DNA of 64,000 bases from Roseomonas aerilata DSM 19363 (GCF_000711725.1 NZ_JONP01000010.1:62001-126000), one strand, 5' to 3'. Numbered from the stretch's first letter, positions 17,843 to 26,800 are shown. Notes: generated by a model from the letters alone, not told the origin. Translations and numbers: made by a program.

Positions 17843-18452
17843 CGCCGCGCCCGGCGTGCTCGGTGTCACGCCCGGCGGCGTGCTTGGCATCGTGCTGGCC
17901 GGTGGGCTGGCGCGGCGGATGGGCGGCGGCGACAAGACGCTGCTGCCGCTGCGCGGGCGGCCGATGCTGGCGCATCTGCTGGAGCGACTGGGGCCGCAGG
18001 TTGAGGCGGTTGCGGTGAATGCGAACGGCGATCCGTCGCGCTTCGCGGCCGTGGCGCCGGGGGTGGCGATAACTGCGGACGATATGCCGGGGTATCCGGG
18101 GCCGCTGGCCGGTGTGCTGGCGGGGATGGAGCACGCGGCGCGGCTGGGGCTCGGTTGGGTGGTGACGGTGCCCGGGGATACGCCGCTGATCCCACCTGAC
18201 CTTGTTTCGCGGCTGCGGGAGGCGGCGGGGCCGGTGGCCTGCGCGGCCTCCGCGGGGCGGGTGCATCCGCCCGTCGCGCTCTGGCCCGCGGGGCTGCGCG
18301 GGGCGCTGCGGGAGGCGGTGCTCGGGGGCGAAGGGAAGGTGCTGCGCTGGGCGCAGGGGTGCGGGCTGTCGGTGGTGGAGTGGGCGGGGGATCCGTTCCT
18401 CAATGCCAACGCGCCGGAGGATTTGGCGGTGTTGGAAGCGGCTTTGGGGTGA
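17829..18452 (+). CDS. mobA: Molybdenum cofactor guanylyltransferase MobA
   Basis: Attaches GMP to Mo-molybdopterin to make the MGD cofactor of DMSO-reductase-family enzymes. It has the nucleotidyltransferase signature GIVLAGGLARRMGGGDKTLLPL near residue 20, then DDMPGYPGPLAGVLAGM and VTVPGDTPLIPPDLV (the metal Asp). C-terminal NANAPEDLAVLEAAL is typical. It is 207 residues from GTG 17829; an internal GTG is possible. It faces mobB-moeA convergently across a structured repeat. Confidence 0.9.
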   Translation: MGGGSAAPGVLGVTPGGVLGIVLAGGLARRMGGGDKTLLPLRGRPMLAHLLERLGPQVEAVAVNANGDPSRFAAVAPGVAITADDMPGYPGPLAGVLAGMEHAARLGLGWVVTVPGDTPLIPPDLVSRLREAAGPVACAASAGRVHPPVALWPAGLRGALREAVLGGEGKVLRWAQGCGLSVVEWAGDPFLNANAPEDLAVLEAALG

Positions 18453-18458
18453 GCGGGT

Positions 18459-18661
18459 GCCTCCGGGGGAGAGAATGAATTCTCCCTCCCGGGCCCCCGC
18501 TCATCTTTTCTGTCTGTCGGAGGGGTCCTGCGGCCGGTGCGCCTCGGGTCGTGGACCCGAGGCGACTGCGCGTTCAGGAGAGGCGGTAGATGGAGGTCCA
18601 GGGGCCTCAGGCCCTTGGCAGGAGAGGTGCCGGAGAGGGCGGAGCCCTCTCTGGCGGCCGC
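18459..18661. repeat. Four-hairpin intergenic repeat, copy A
   Basis: A roughly 203-bp element between mobA and moeA, matched by a second copy at 37868-38074 in the same orientation. Four hairpins are visible. P1 is 18463-18492 (14 positions, one mismatch, GA turn). P2 is 18540-18564 (11 bp, loop GTG). P3 is 18598-18618 (9 bp, loop TCA). P4 is 18630-18654 (11 bp, loop GGA). A conserved single-stranded block, CCCCCGCTCATCTTTT, follows P1. The right end runs into the moeA stop codon. It may act as a bidirectional terminator, a 3'-UTR structure or a dispersed REP-like repeat. No gene is visible in it. Confidence 0.8.
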
Positions 18662-19924
18662 TCAGAACAGCCCAGCGTAAGGGATGACCGTCACGGGATC
18701 GCCCGGGTCGATGGTGGTGGCGTCTTCCGGCAGTTCGGCGAAGGCCTCGGTGCGGGCGAGGGAGGAGAGGAGGCCGGCGCCGTCGCGGGGGTAGCGGTGG
18801 GCGGCGCCGCCCGTGAGCGTGACGCGGAGGTATTCGCGGCGGCCGGGCTTCTTGCGGTGGGCGAAGGCGGCGGGGGCGGTCAGGCGCGGGAGGGGCGTGG
18901 GGGCGGCGCCTGCCAGGCGCAGGACGAGGGGGCGGGCGAGGTGGAGGAAGGCGACCACCGCGGCCACGGGGTTGCCGGGCAGGCCGACGACGGGGGTTCC
19001 GGCGATCATGCCCATGGCGGCGGGCTTGCCGGGTTTTACCGCGAGTTTCCAGAAATGAAGGGCGCCGTTGGCCTCGATGGCGCGGCGGACATGGTCTTCC
19101 TCCCCGGCGGAGACGCCGCCTGAGGTGAGGAGGAGGTCGTGGCGGGCGGCGGCCTCGTGCAGGGCCTCGGCGGTGGCGAGGGCGCGGTCGGGGAGGATGC
19201 CAAGGTCCTGAGCCTCGGCCGGAAGGGCGTCGAGCAGGGCGATGAGGGTGTGGCGGTTGCTGTCGTGGGTGGCGGCGGGGCGAAGGGGCTGGCCGGGCTC
19301 CACCAGCTCGTCGCCGGTGCTGAAGACGCCGATGACGGGGCGGCGGGTGACGCGCAGTCGCGGGCGGCCGAGGGCGGCGGCGAGGCCGATGGCGGCGGCG
19401 TCGAGCCGGTGGCCGGCGGGAAGGGCGAGCTCGCCGGCCGCGATGTCCTCGCCGGCGGGGCGGATGTTGGCGCCCTCCGGAAGATCGCGCGGGAGGGTGA
19501 TGGCGACGTTGGCGGGGACGGCGAGGCCTGCGGGGCGGGTGCTCTCCTGCATGGCGACGGCGTCGGCGCCGGGGGGGATGGGCGCGCCGGTGAGGATGCG
19601 GGCGGCGGTGCCGGGGGGCAGCGGTTCGGGGGCCTGGCCGGCGGCGATGCGGGCGGCGACGGGCAGGATGGCGTCCGGCGGCAGGTCGGCGCGACGGAAG
19701 GCGTAGCCGTCCACGGCGCTGTTGGCGAAGGGCGGCAGGTCCGACGCGGCGAGGAGGGGTTCGGCGAGGATGCGGCCGCGGGCGGCGCGGAGGGGGAGTT
19801 CCTCGGTCCCGTGCAGGGGGACGATGCGAGCGGTGACGAGGGCGGCGGCGGCCTCGACAGAGAGGAGGCCGCCCTCATGCGCGAAGCAGTCGCCGGCGGG
19901 GTCGGGTGGTGTCAGCCCGGCCAT
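18662..19924 (-). CDS. moeA: Molybdopterin molybdenumtransferase MoeA
   Basis: Inserts molybdate into adenylated molybdopterin. At 420 residues it shows the MoeA layout: an N-terminal linker region with LPPFANSAVDGYAF, AARILTGAPIPPGADAV, then the MoCF-binding domain VIGVFSTGDELVEPG and TSGGVSAGEEDHV, GLPGNPVA, and a C-terminal beta-barrel. I chose ATG 19924. It overlaps the mobB stop by 13 bases, so mobB-moeA form an operon. The stop codon is fused to the structured repeat downstream. Confidence 0.93.
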   Translation of the reverse strand: MAGLTPPDPAGDCFAHEGGLLSVEAAAALVTARIVPLHGTEELPLRAARGRILAEPLLAASDLPPFANSAVDGYAFRRADLPPDAILPVAARIAAGQAPEPLPPGTAARILTGAPIPPGADAVAMQESTRPAGLAVPANVAITLPRDLPEGANIRPAGEDIAAGELALPAGHRLDAAAIGLAAALGRPRLRVTRRPVIGVFSTGDELVEPGQPLRPAATHDSNRHTLIALLDALPAEAQDLGILPDRALATAEALHEAAARHDLLLTSGGVSAGEEDHVRRAIEANGALHFWKLAVKPGKPAAMGMIAGTPVVGLPGNPVAAVVAFLHLARPLVLRLAGAAPTPLPRLTAPAAFAHRKKPGRREYLRVTLTGGAAHRYPRDGAGLLSSLARTEAFAELPEDATTIDPGDPVTVIPYAGLF

Positions 19925-20412
19925 GGGGCGGCGTGCTCCAGCGTGAGGGCGCCAATCGCGGGGATGTCGCCGAGGGCCGCGTGCGGCAGGTGGCCAGGAG
20001 GCGCGATGTCGGCGGCGACGGCGCGGATGGCGGGGTCCTCCGGGTGCAGCCAGGGCTTGGCATTGGCGGCGCGATGGACCTCGATCTTGGGGAGGGGATC
20101 GCGCTTGAAACCCTCCACGATCACGAGATCGACGGGGGCGAGGTGGGTCAGGAGTTCGGTGAGCGGGGGCTCGGGGGCGCCGCGGAGTTCCGTCATCAGC
20201 GCCCAGCGGTTGGCGGAGGCGACGAGAACCTGCTCGGCGCCGGCCAAGCGGTGGGTGTGGCTGTCCTTGCCGGGCTGGTCCACGTCGAAGGCGTGGTGGG
20301 CGTGCTTGATGGTGGAGACGGTGAGGCCCCTGCCCCGCAGCCAGGGAATGAGGGCGGCGAGGAGGGTGGTCTTTCCGGCGCCACTCCAGCCAGCGAGGCC
20401 GATCAGCCGCAT
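19912..20412 (-). CDS. mobB: Molybdopterin-guanine dinucleotide biosynthesis protein MobB
   Basis: A small GTP-binding partner of MobA that aids MGD synthesis. The P-loop GWSGAGKTTLLAAL lies at residues 8-21, followed by VSTIKHAHHAFDVDQPGKDSHTH, diagnostic of MobB, and the Walker-B-like DLVIVEGFKRDPLPKIE. It is 166 residues long. ATG 20412 begins directly with the conserved MRLIGLAG. It is co-transcribed with moeA (overlapping ends). Confidence 0.93.
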   Translation of the reverse strand: MRLIGLAGWSGAGKTTLLAALIPWLRGRGLTVSTIKHAHHAFDVDQPGKDSHTHRLAGAEQVLVASANRWALMTELRGAPEPPLTELLTHLAPVDLVIVEGFKRDPLPKIEVHRAANAKPWLHPEDPAIRAVAADIAPPGHLPHAALGDIPAIGALTLEHAAPWPG

Positions 20413-20597
20413 CGCAGAGGGGGCATTCCGTAGGGCGTCCTCGGTGATCGCGGCCGAAGGCGGCCTCGTCGGCAGCGGCTCTAGCGCCGGGCGGGGCGGG
20501 GCGCCAGTTGTGGAACGCGCACATCCCGGAGCGTTACGCCCCGGGCCGGTTCCGTGCGGAGCCGATCCTGTGCGGAGAACGAGCAAGGGAAAGCCCG

Positions 20598-21599
20598 ATG
20601 GCCGAGAGCAACCTTCGTGTCCTTCTTCGTGCGCGGCCGGAGGGGCAGGTGGGGCCGGAGCACTTCGAGCTGTCGGAGGCCCCTCCCCCATCTCCGCGCC
20701 CGGGGGAAGCCTTGCTGCGGAACCGGTTCCTCTCGCTCGACCCCTACATGCGCGGGCGGATGAGCGCGGCGAAGTCCTACTCGGCGCCGGTGGAGATCGG
20801 GGCGGTGATGGAGGGGGGGTGCGTCTCCCAGGTGGTGGAGGACCCGACGGGCCGGTTCTCGGCGGGAGATTGGGTGCTGGGGGGCTTCGGGTGGCAGCGC
20901 TTCTCGGCGGTGCCGGCGGCGGGGCTGAGGAAGCTGGAGGCGGATGGCGCGCCGAGGACGACGGCACTCGGCGTGCTGGGGATGCCGGGAACGACGGCCT
21001 GGGTGGGGACGACCGAGCTGGCACGGCCGCGGCCGGGGGAGACCTTCGTGGTTTCGGCGGCCTCGGGCGCGGTCGGGAGCGTGGCGGGGCAGATCGCGGC
21101 GCGGATGGGGGCGCGGGTGGTGGGGATCGCGGGGGGCGAAGAGAAATGCGCCTTCGTGCGGGACGGCCTCGGCTTTCCGGAATGCGTGGATCATCGGGCG
21201 GGGGACTTCCCGGAGCGGTTGAAGGCCGCCTGCCCAGAGGGGATCGACGCCTATTTCGAGAATGTCGGCGGGGCCGTGCAGAAGGCCGTCTTTCCGCTGC
21301 TGAATGATTTCGCCCGGGTGGCCTTCTGCGGGATGGTGGCGGAGTACAACGACGCGCAGCCGGCACCGGGACCGAACCTGATGCAGGTGGTGCGGAAGCG
21401 GCTCTCCTTGCGGGGCTTCATCGTGAGCGACCATCCGCGGGCCTTTGCCGATTGGCGGCGGATTGGCGGCGAATGGGTGCGGGACGGGTCGCTGCGCTAT
21501 CGCGAGGACGTGGTGCAGGGCCTGGAGCGGGCGCCGGAAGCGTTCATGGGGCTGCTGGCCGGGAAGAACTTCGGGAAGCTGGTGATCGAGGTGACCTGA
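20598..21599 (+). CDS. NADP-dependent oxidoreductase, zinc-free MDR family
   Basis: A medium-chain reductase of the CurA/leukotriene-B4-dehydrogenase type, reducing enones or 2-alkenals with NADPH. It has FLSLDPYMRGRM near residue 50, the nucleotide fold VVSAASGAVGSVAGQIAARMGARVVGI-like segment (about 150-176), and YFENVGGAVQKAVFPLL. No zinc Cys pattern is present. It has 333 residues. I chose ATG 20598 with AAGGGAAAG upstream; the frame extends to 20508 without support. It appears monocistronic, diverging from mobB. Confidence 0.88.
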   Translation: MAESNLRVLLRARPEGQVGPEHFELSEAPPPSPRPGEALLRNRFLSLDPYMRGRMSAAKSYSAPVEIGAVMEGGCVSQVVEDPTGRFSAGDWVLGGFGWQRFSAVPAAGLRKLEADGAPRTTALGVLGMPGTTAWVGTTELARPRPGETFVVSAASGAVGSVAGQIAARMGARVVGIAGGEEKCAFVRDGLGFPECVDHRAGDFPERLKAACPEGIDAYFENVGGAVQKAVFPLLNDFARVAFCGMVAEYNDAQPAPGPNLMQVVRKRLSLRGFIVSDHPRAFADWRRIGGEWVRDGSLRYREDVVQGLERAPEAFMGLLAGKNFGKLVIEVT

Positions 21600-21625
21600 G
21601 GGTGGCGGGCGCGTAAAATGGGGGG

Positions 21626-23062
21626 ATGAAGAACGACCCCATCGCGCTCGACCACCTCTCCGGCCTCGTGGAGGCGAAGGCGCCGGATTACGCGGCGCTT
21701 TCGGACCGGATCTGGGGGATGCCGGAGCTGCGTTTCGCCGAGCACCGCTCGGTGGAGGAGCAGATCGCGCAACTGGAGGCGGAGGGGTTCCGCGTCACGC
21801 GGAATGTGGCGGGGATCCCGACGGCTTTCGTGGCGGAGTCCGGCGAAGGGGGGCCGGTGATCGGGTTCCTCGGCGAGTTCGACGCGCTGGCGGGGCTCTC
21901 GCAGGAAGCGGGGGTGGCGGAGAAGCGGGCAGTGGAGGCCGGCGGCAACGGTCACGGCTGCGGGCACAACCTGCTGGGCGCCGGCGCCATGCTGGCGGCG
22001 GTTTCGGCGCGGGATGCGCTGCGCGAGGCGGGGATGCCCGGGCGCGTGCGGTATTACGGCTGTCCGGGTGAGGAGGGCGGCTCGGGGAAGACCTTCATGG
22101 CGCGGGAGGGGGTCTTCGACGACCTCGATGCCGCTGTGACCTGGCATCCGGGGGCCTTCAACGCGGTGATGTCCTCGCGGAACCTCGCGAATTACCAGGT
22201 TTATTTCCGCTTCAAGGGAAAAGCGGCGCATGCGGCGGGGTCGCCGCATCTCGGGCGCTCGGCGCTGGATGCGGTGGAGCTGATGAATGTGGGGGTGAAC
22301 TACCTGCGCGAGCACATGCCGCAGGAGGCCCGGGTGCACTACGCCATCACCAATTCCGGGGGTGTCTCGCCCAATGTGGTGCAGGCGGAGGCGGAGGTTC
22401 TCTACCTGATCCGCGCGCCGAAGGTGGCGGAGGCGGCGGCGCTGTTCGAGCGGGTGAAAGCCTGCGCGGAGGGGGCCTCGATCATGACGGGGACCTCCTG
22501 GTCCTTCGAGATCGACAAGGCCTGCTCGGAGCTGCTGCAGAACCGGACGCTGGAGACGGTGCTGCACGGGAACTTCCAGGCGCTGGGGGCCGCGGAGTAC
22601 GACGAGGCGGACCGGGCTTTCGCGGGGGAGATCCGGGGCTCGCTGAGCGCGGAGGACATCGCGTCCGAGGTGGCGAGCTTCGGGGCGGAGCCGGCGTTGG
22701 CGGAGGCCGGGCTGCATGACGGGGTGCTGCCCTTCGACGGCACGCCGCTGACGCAGGCGGGGTCCACCGATGTGGGCGACGTGTCGCAGATCGTGCCGAC
22801 GGTGCAGGCCTGGGGCGCCTGCTGGGCGGTGGGGACACCCTTCCATACCTGGCAGGCGGTGGCGCAGGGGAAGTCGGCGCACGCGCATAAGGGGATGACC
22901 CAGGCGGCGAAGGTGATGGCGGCGACGGCGCTGGACGGGTTCCGCGACCCCGAGTTGCTGGCGCGGGCCAAGGCGGAGCTGGTGAAGCGGCGGGGCGCGG
23001 CGGCTTATGCCTGCCCGATCCCGCCGGAGGTGGTGCCGCCGCCGCTGCGCGGGCGGGGCTGA
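21626..23062 (+). CDS. M20 family amidohydrolase (AbgB-like)
   Basis: A metallo-amidohydrolase of peptidase family M20D, related to p-aminobenzoyl-glutamate hydrolase subunit B. Metal-binding segments are FLGEFDALAG, GHGCGHNLLGAGA, CPGEEGGSGKTFM and TWHPGAFN, and the lid-domain GKAAHAAGSPHLGRSALD follows. It is 478 residues long. It starts 26 bases after the reductase gene, so co-transcription is likely. No abgA partner is present, and the amide substrate is unknown. Confidence 0.87.
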   Translation: MKNDPIALDHLSGLVEAKAPDYAALSDRIWGMPELRFAEHRSVEEQIAQLEAEGFRVTRNVAGIPTAFVAESGEGGPVIGFLGEFDALAGLSQEAGVAEKRAVEAGGNGHGCGHNLLGAGAMLAAVSARDALREAGMPGRVRYYGCPGEEGGSGKTFMAREGVFDDLDAAVTWHPGAFNAVMSSRNLANYQVYFRFKGKAAHAAGSPHLGRSALDAVELMNVGVNYLREHMPQEARVHYAITNSGGVSPNVVQAEAEVLYLIRAPKVAEAAALFERVKACAEGASIMTGTSWSFEIDKACSELLQNRTLETVLHGNFQALGAAEYDEADRAFAGEIRGSLSAEDIASEVASFGAEPALAEAGLHDGVLPFDGTPLTQAGSTDVGDVSQIVPTVQAWGACWAVGTPFHTWQAVAQGKSAHAHKGMTQAAKVMAATALDGFRDPELLARAKAELVKRRGAAAYACPIPPEVVPPPLRGRG

Positions 23063-23114
23063 AGTGGCGCGCGGAAGGGAACCTTTAACCTTTCGCGCGT
23101 TACGACTTTCGATC

Positions 23115-23417
23115 ATGTCACATGCGGTTCAACTCTCCGGCCCGGCCATCCAGCGTGGCGTTGCGCTGCCGCTGCGCGGTGGCCTGTCGACGGCGTGCGG
23201 CGTGCCGGCCGCGCGGGGGCGCGGGGCAGCGGTGCTGCACGTGCTCGGGATGGGGTTGCTGTTCCTCCTTGTGGGGTGCCTGTGCATCGCTGGGGCTGCC
23301 GCGGCCTATAGCCTCAAGCGGGCGCTGAGCCTCGACATCGTGCCCGGCGTGGACATGCTGCCGGACGAGGAGATCGAGGCCGCGATCCGGGCCGTGCTGG
23401 CGCTGCTGGGGTTCTGA
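23115..23417 (+). CDS. Hypothetical membrane-anchored small protein
   Basis: A 100-residue protein with one strong hydrophobic segment (VLHVLGMGLLFLLVGCLCIAG, about residues 41-61) and a short acidic amphipathic C-terminus (MLPDEEIEAAIRAVLALLGF). I chose ATG 23115 because the upstream extension is Arg-rich and unlikely; no strong ribosome site is visible. It ends 7 bases before the convergent Bug receptor gene. No family recognised. Confidence 0.45.
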   Translation: MSHAVQLSGPAIQRGVALPLRGGLSTACGVPAARGRGAAVLHVLGMGLLFLLVGCLCIAGAAAAYSLKRALSLDIVPGVDMLPDEEIEAAIRAVLALLGF

Positions 23418-23423
23418 GCGGGC

Positions 23424-24404
23424 CTAGTCCTGCCGGATCCCGAGGGCGGCCACGGCGCCGCCGATGTCGCGAACCTGCTGCGTGACCATGGAGGTGAATT
23501 CCTGCGGGCCGAGGGGCTCGCCGGTGATGCCGCGCTCGTCCAGGCGGCGGCGCATCTCGGGGGTGGCGAGGGCGGCGAAGGTTTCGGTGCGCAGGCGCTC
23601 CGCGATGGGGGCGGGCAGGCCGGCGGGGGCGCTGAGGCCGAGCCAGTTGTCGATCCTGATGTTCGGGTGGCCGACTTCCGCCATGGTCGGCACCTCTGGC
23701 GCGAGGGGCTGGCGGGCGGCGGCGGTGACGGCATAGGCGCGCAGGCGGTCGGCCTTGATGTTCTCGGCGGTGTCGGGAAGCACGTCGAAGCCGAGGGGGA
23801 GCGAGCCGCCGAGGAGTTCGGCCTGCATGGGCGCGCTGCCGCGATAGGGGATGTGGTTGAGGCGGATGCCGGCCTCGCGTTCGAGCAGCACGCCGAGGAT
23901 ATGCGGGACGGAGCCGATACCGGAGGTGCCGTAGGCGACGGGCTGGGGCTGTGCCTTGATCCAGGCGATAAGGCCGGCGAAGTCGGTGGCGGGCACGAGG
24001 GTCTTGTTGGCGGTGATGACCGCGGGCGTGGTGCCGAGGAAGGCGACGTGGCTGAAGGAGGTGACGGGGTCGTAGCCGGGCCTTGCGTAGAGGGGCGGCG
24101 AGGTGACGATGGGCGCGGTGTTCGACAGCATCAGCGTGTAGCCGTCGGCCGGCTGGGTCGCGACATGGGCGGCGCCGACCGTGCCGCCGGCTCCCGGGCG
24201 GTTGTCCACCACGAAGCGGGCGTTCATTCGCTGGGAGAGGACGTCCGCCATGACGCGGGCAACGATGTCCGAGGCGCCGCCGGGCGGGAAGGTGACGACG
24301 ATCCGGACGGGGCGGCTGGGCCAGGCGCCGTTCGCGGGCTGGGCGAGGGCGCCGGCCGCCGTGAGGAGGCCGGGGATGGCGAGGAGGGCGGAACGGCGGC
24401 GCAT
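23424..24404 (-). CDS. Bug-family tripartite tricarboxylate transporter receptor
   Basis: A periplasmic TctC-like solute receptor, 326 residues. After a signal peptide (LLAIPGLLTAAGALAQP) it has WPSRPVRIVVTFPPGGASDIVAR, VVDNRPGAGGTVGAAHVATQPADGYT, HIPYRGSAPMQAELLGGS and GLSAPAGLPAPI, the standard Bug sequence blocks. No tctA or tctB membrane genes lie nearby, so it is an orphan receptor. The ligand is unknown; carboxylates are usual for the family. It is a single gene, convergent with the small membrane protein. Confidence 0.92.
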   Translation of the reverse strand: MRRRSALLAIPGLLTAAGALAQPANGAWPSRPVRIVVTFPPGGASDIVARVMADVLSQRMNARFVVDNRPGAGGTVGAAHVATQPADGYTLMLSNTAPIVTSPPLYARPGYDPVTSFSHVAFLGTTPAVITANKTLVPATDFAGLIAWIKAQPQPVAYGTSGIGSVPHILGVLLEREAGIRLNHIPYRGSAPMQAELLGGSLPLGFDVLPDTAENIKADRLRAYAVTAAARQPLAPEVPTMAEVGHPNIRIDNWLGLSAPAGLPAPIAERLRTETFAALATPEMRRRLDERGITGEPLGPQEFTSMVTQQVRDIGGAVAALGIRQD

Positions 24405-24484
24405 CGGGAACTCCGCGCACCGGAAGCGGTGCGTTTTGCGCGCCGATGCAGCAAGGCACGTGCCAGCCCCCCTCCCCTATCGGT

Positions 24485-25204
24485 TTAGGCGGCGACCTCG
24501 ACGAGGACCAGCTCGGCCTCCTCCTCGGCGGTGATGCGCAGCTCGGTCTCGTTGCGGATGGCGGCGCCGCTGCGCTCGCCGACGGGGAGGCCGTTCACCG
24601 TGACCCGGCCGCGGGCGGGGACGAGGTAGAGGCCGCGGCCCGCGCCGAGTGGGAGGGTGGCGGTCTGGCCCTTGGCGAGGGTGGTGGCGAGCACCGCGCC
24701 ATCGGCGTTCAGGCGCAGGGCGTCGGTGCCGGCATCGGCGGGGCGGCCGGAGGCGAGGAGTGTGAAGCGGCCGTCGGCGCCCGCCCCCGCATCCGCCTTG
24801 GGGAAGGACTTGGCGCCCCAGCGCGGGGCCTCGCCGCTGCGGTCGGGCATGATCCAGATCTGGAAGATGCGGGTGGTCACGGGCTCGAGGTTGTACTCGG
24901 CGTGCACGATGCCGGTGCCGGCGGACATGATCTGGACGTCGCCGGCCTCGGTGCGGCCCTCGTTGCCGAGGTTGTCCTTATGGGTGATCGCGCCTTCGCG
25001 GACATAGGTGATGATCTCCATGTCGCGATGGGGGTGCGGGTCGAAGCCGGTGCCGGGGGCGATCTCGTCGTCGTTCCAGACGCGGAGCTTGCCCCAGCTG
25101 CTGCGGGCGGCGTTGCGGTAGCCGCCGAAGGCGAAGTGGTGGCGGGCGTTCAGCCAGCCGTGGTCGGCGTGGCCGAGGGTTTCGAAGGGGCGGATGTCGA
25201 TCAC
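24485..25204 (-). CDS. Pirin family protein
   Basis: A bicupin of the pirin type (some are quercetinases, others transcription cofactors). The N-terminal cupin carries FDPHPHRDMEIITYV (metal His pair) and GTGIVHAEYN (third His). GTG 25204 begins VIDIRPF, matching short YhaK-type pirins, and gives 239 residues; the frame continues upstream across the divergent spacer without support. It diverges from the lipoprotein gene with 163 bases between. A cytoplasmic, stress-linked role is likely. Confidence 0.88.
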   Translation of the reverse strand: MIDIRPFETLGHADHGWLNARHHFAFGGYRNAARSSWGKLRVWNDDEIAPGTGFDPHPHRDMEIITYVREGAITHKDNLGNEGRTEAGDVQIMSAGTGIVHAEYNLEPVTTRIFQIWIMPDRSGEAPRWGAKSFPKADAGAGADGRFTLLASGRPADAGTDALRLNADGAVLATTLAKGQTATLPLGAGRGLYLVPARGRVTVNGLPVGERSGAAIRNETELRITAEEEAELVLVEVAA

Positions 25205-25367
25205 GGGGTGCTCTTTCGGGGAGCGGCGGGGGTGCCGCGGGGTTGGGGAGGAGATGGCGGGCGGCGGGCGGTGCCGCCATGCCGGGCGCGGCATCGCGGC
25301 GATCATCGGGCTGAATGGGCGGCGGTCGCGTGCCCTGGCCAAGGGCGCGCGGGTAGGGGATGTTCCG

Positions 25368-26063
25368 ATGACGATGCAGAACAGACGCCGCCTTCTCCTC
25401 GCCCTGCCCGCCCTGGCGGCCGCCTCGCTTTCCGGCTGCGGCACGTCGCCCGAGGCCTTCGGGGGCAAGGGGCCGCCCTTCCGGCCGGAGGAGTTCTTCG
25501 CGGGGCGGCTCAGGAGCAGCGGGCTTTTCGTGACGCGGCTGGGCGGGATCGAGAGCTGGTTCACTGCGCGGTTGGTGGGCGCCTGGGACGGGACCACGCT
25601 GACCTTCGACGAGGTGTTCCGCTACGAGGACGGGTTTGAGGACCGGCGCTTCTGGAAGCTGCGGCGCGACCCCGCGGATGCCGCGGGCGCGGCCTGGCTG
25701 GGCGAGGCGACGGACGCGACCGGGCCGGTGCGGGGACGGGTGGCGGGGAACGCCTTCCACCTGGAGCACGAGCTGGACATGAGGAACCTCTCGGGCAGCC
25801 GGCGGCGGCTCGCCTTCGACCAGTGGTTCGTGCGGACGGCCGAGGACCTCGCGCTCTCCCGCGCGGCGGTGTCGTGGCACGGGGTGCAGGTGGGCGTGGC
25901 GCAGGTGGCCTTCCAGCGGCTGAGCACCGGGGTGACGGAGGGCGCGGTGACGCCCGGGCAGGCGGCGCGGGAGGAGATGCAGAACGCGCCGAGGCCCGCG
26001 CCGCCTGCCGGGCCGCCAGCGCGCGATCCGGGGCGGCTGATGAACCTGCCGCCGCGGCGCTGA
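25368..26063 (+). CDS. DUF3833-like lipoprotein
   Basis: A 231-residue predicted lipoprotein: signal RRRLLLALPALAAASL then lipobox LSGC, lipidated Cys about residue 23. The mature domain has FFAGRLRSSGLFVTRLGG, FDEVFRYEDGFEDRRFWKLRR and GNAFHLEHELDM, matching the DUF3833 pattern of unknown function. The C-terminus is Pro/Ala-rich. I chose ATG 25368 as the start that gives a clean lipoprotein signal. It lies 57 bases before the SixA-like gene. Confidence 0.72.
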   Translation: MTMQNRRRLLLALPALAAASLSGCGTSPEAFGGKGPPFRPEEFFAGRLRSSGLFVTRLGGIESWFTARLVGAWDGTTLTFDEVFRYEDGFEDRRFWKLRRDPADAAGAAWLGEATDATGPVRGRVAGNAFHLEHELDMRNLSGSRRRLAFDQWFVRTAEDLALSRAAVSWHGVQVGVAQVAFQRLSTGVTEGAVTPGQAAREEMQNAPRPAPPAGPPARDPGRLMNLPPRR

Positions 26064-26120
26064 GGGGGTTACGGTCCCCTCCCCCGCGACAGGCGGCGGC
26101 GCCTGTGGCAGGTTGCGGCC

Positions 26121-26645
26121 ATGCACCAGTTGCTCCTGCTGCGGCACGCGAAATCGGCCTGGGATGATCCGGCCCTGTCGGACCATGCGCGTCCCCTGAA
26201 CGCGCGCGGGCGGCGTGCGGCCTCCGCGATGGCGGGGGCGATACGGGGCCTCTCGCTGCGGCCGGAGCTGGTGCTTGTCTCCTCCTCCCGCCGCACCTTG
26301 CAGACGCTGGAGACCCTGGGGACGTTCGAGGGGCCGCCACGGGTGGAGCCGATGGACGACCTCTACCTCGCGCCCTGGACGCGGCTGATGGAAGTGGTGC
26401 GGGAGGTGCCGGAGGCGGTGGGAAGCCTGCTGGTGATCGCGCACAATCCGGGGCTGCATGATTTCGCGCTGGCCCTGGCGGGGGGCGCCGAATCGGGTGG
26501 GCCGCCGCCGGCGCTGGCCGAGGCCTTCCCGACGGCTTCCCTCGCGGAGTTCGCGATCGAGGGGCCCTGGGCGGGGCTGTCGCCGGACGGGGCGCGGCTG
26601 CTGCGTTTCCTGCAGCCGCGTGACCTGCCGGAAATGGCTACCTGA
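26121..26645 (+). CDS. SixA-like histidine phosphatase
   Basis: A branch-2 histidine-phosphatase protein of 174 residues. The catalytic LRHAKSAWDD motif (RH-type RHA in place of RHG, as in SixA) is at residues 7-16, with SSSRRTLQTLE and the second His in VIAHNPGLHDFALALAG. SixA removes phosphate from phosphohistidine in HPt or PTS-Ntr partners, but homologues vary, so the target here is unknown. It stands just upstream of citrate synthase with a 262-base gap. Confidence 0.85.
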   Translation: MHQLLLLRHAKSAWDDPALSDHARPLNARGRRAASAMAGAIRGLSLRPELVLVSSSRRTLQTLETLGTFEGPPRVEPMDDLYLAPWTRLMEVVREVPEAVGSLLVIAHNPGLHDFALALAGGAESGGPPPALAEAFPTASLAEFAIEGPWAGLSPDGARLLRFLQPRDLPEMAT

Positions 26646-26800
26646 CAAAGCTGCGTGATGCCGCCGGGTCGTTGCGGCAGCGTTCGCGGGCTGCGCGGAG
26701 CAACGCCCTGGAAACCGGGCACCGATTCGTCCTGGGTTGACCGGACCGCGATGCGGGCGGCCGCCGGGGCCGGTGGATGGACAAGCGCGCAAGCAGGCCT

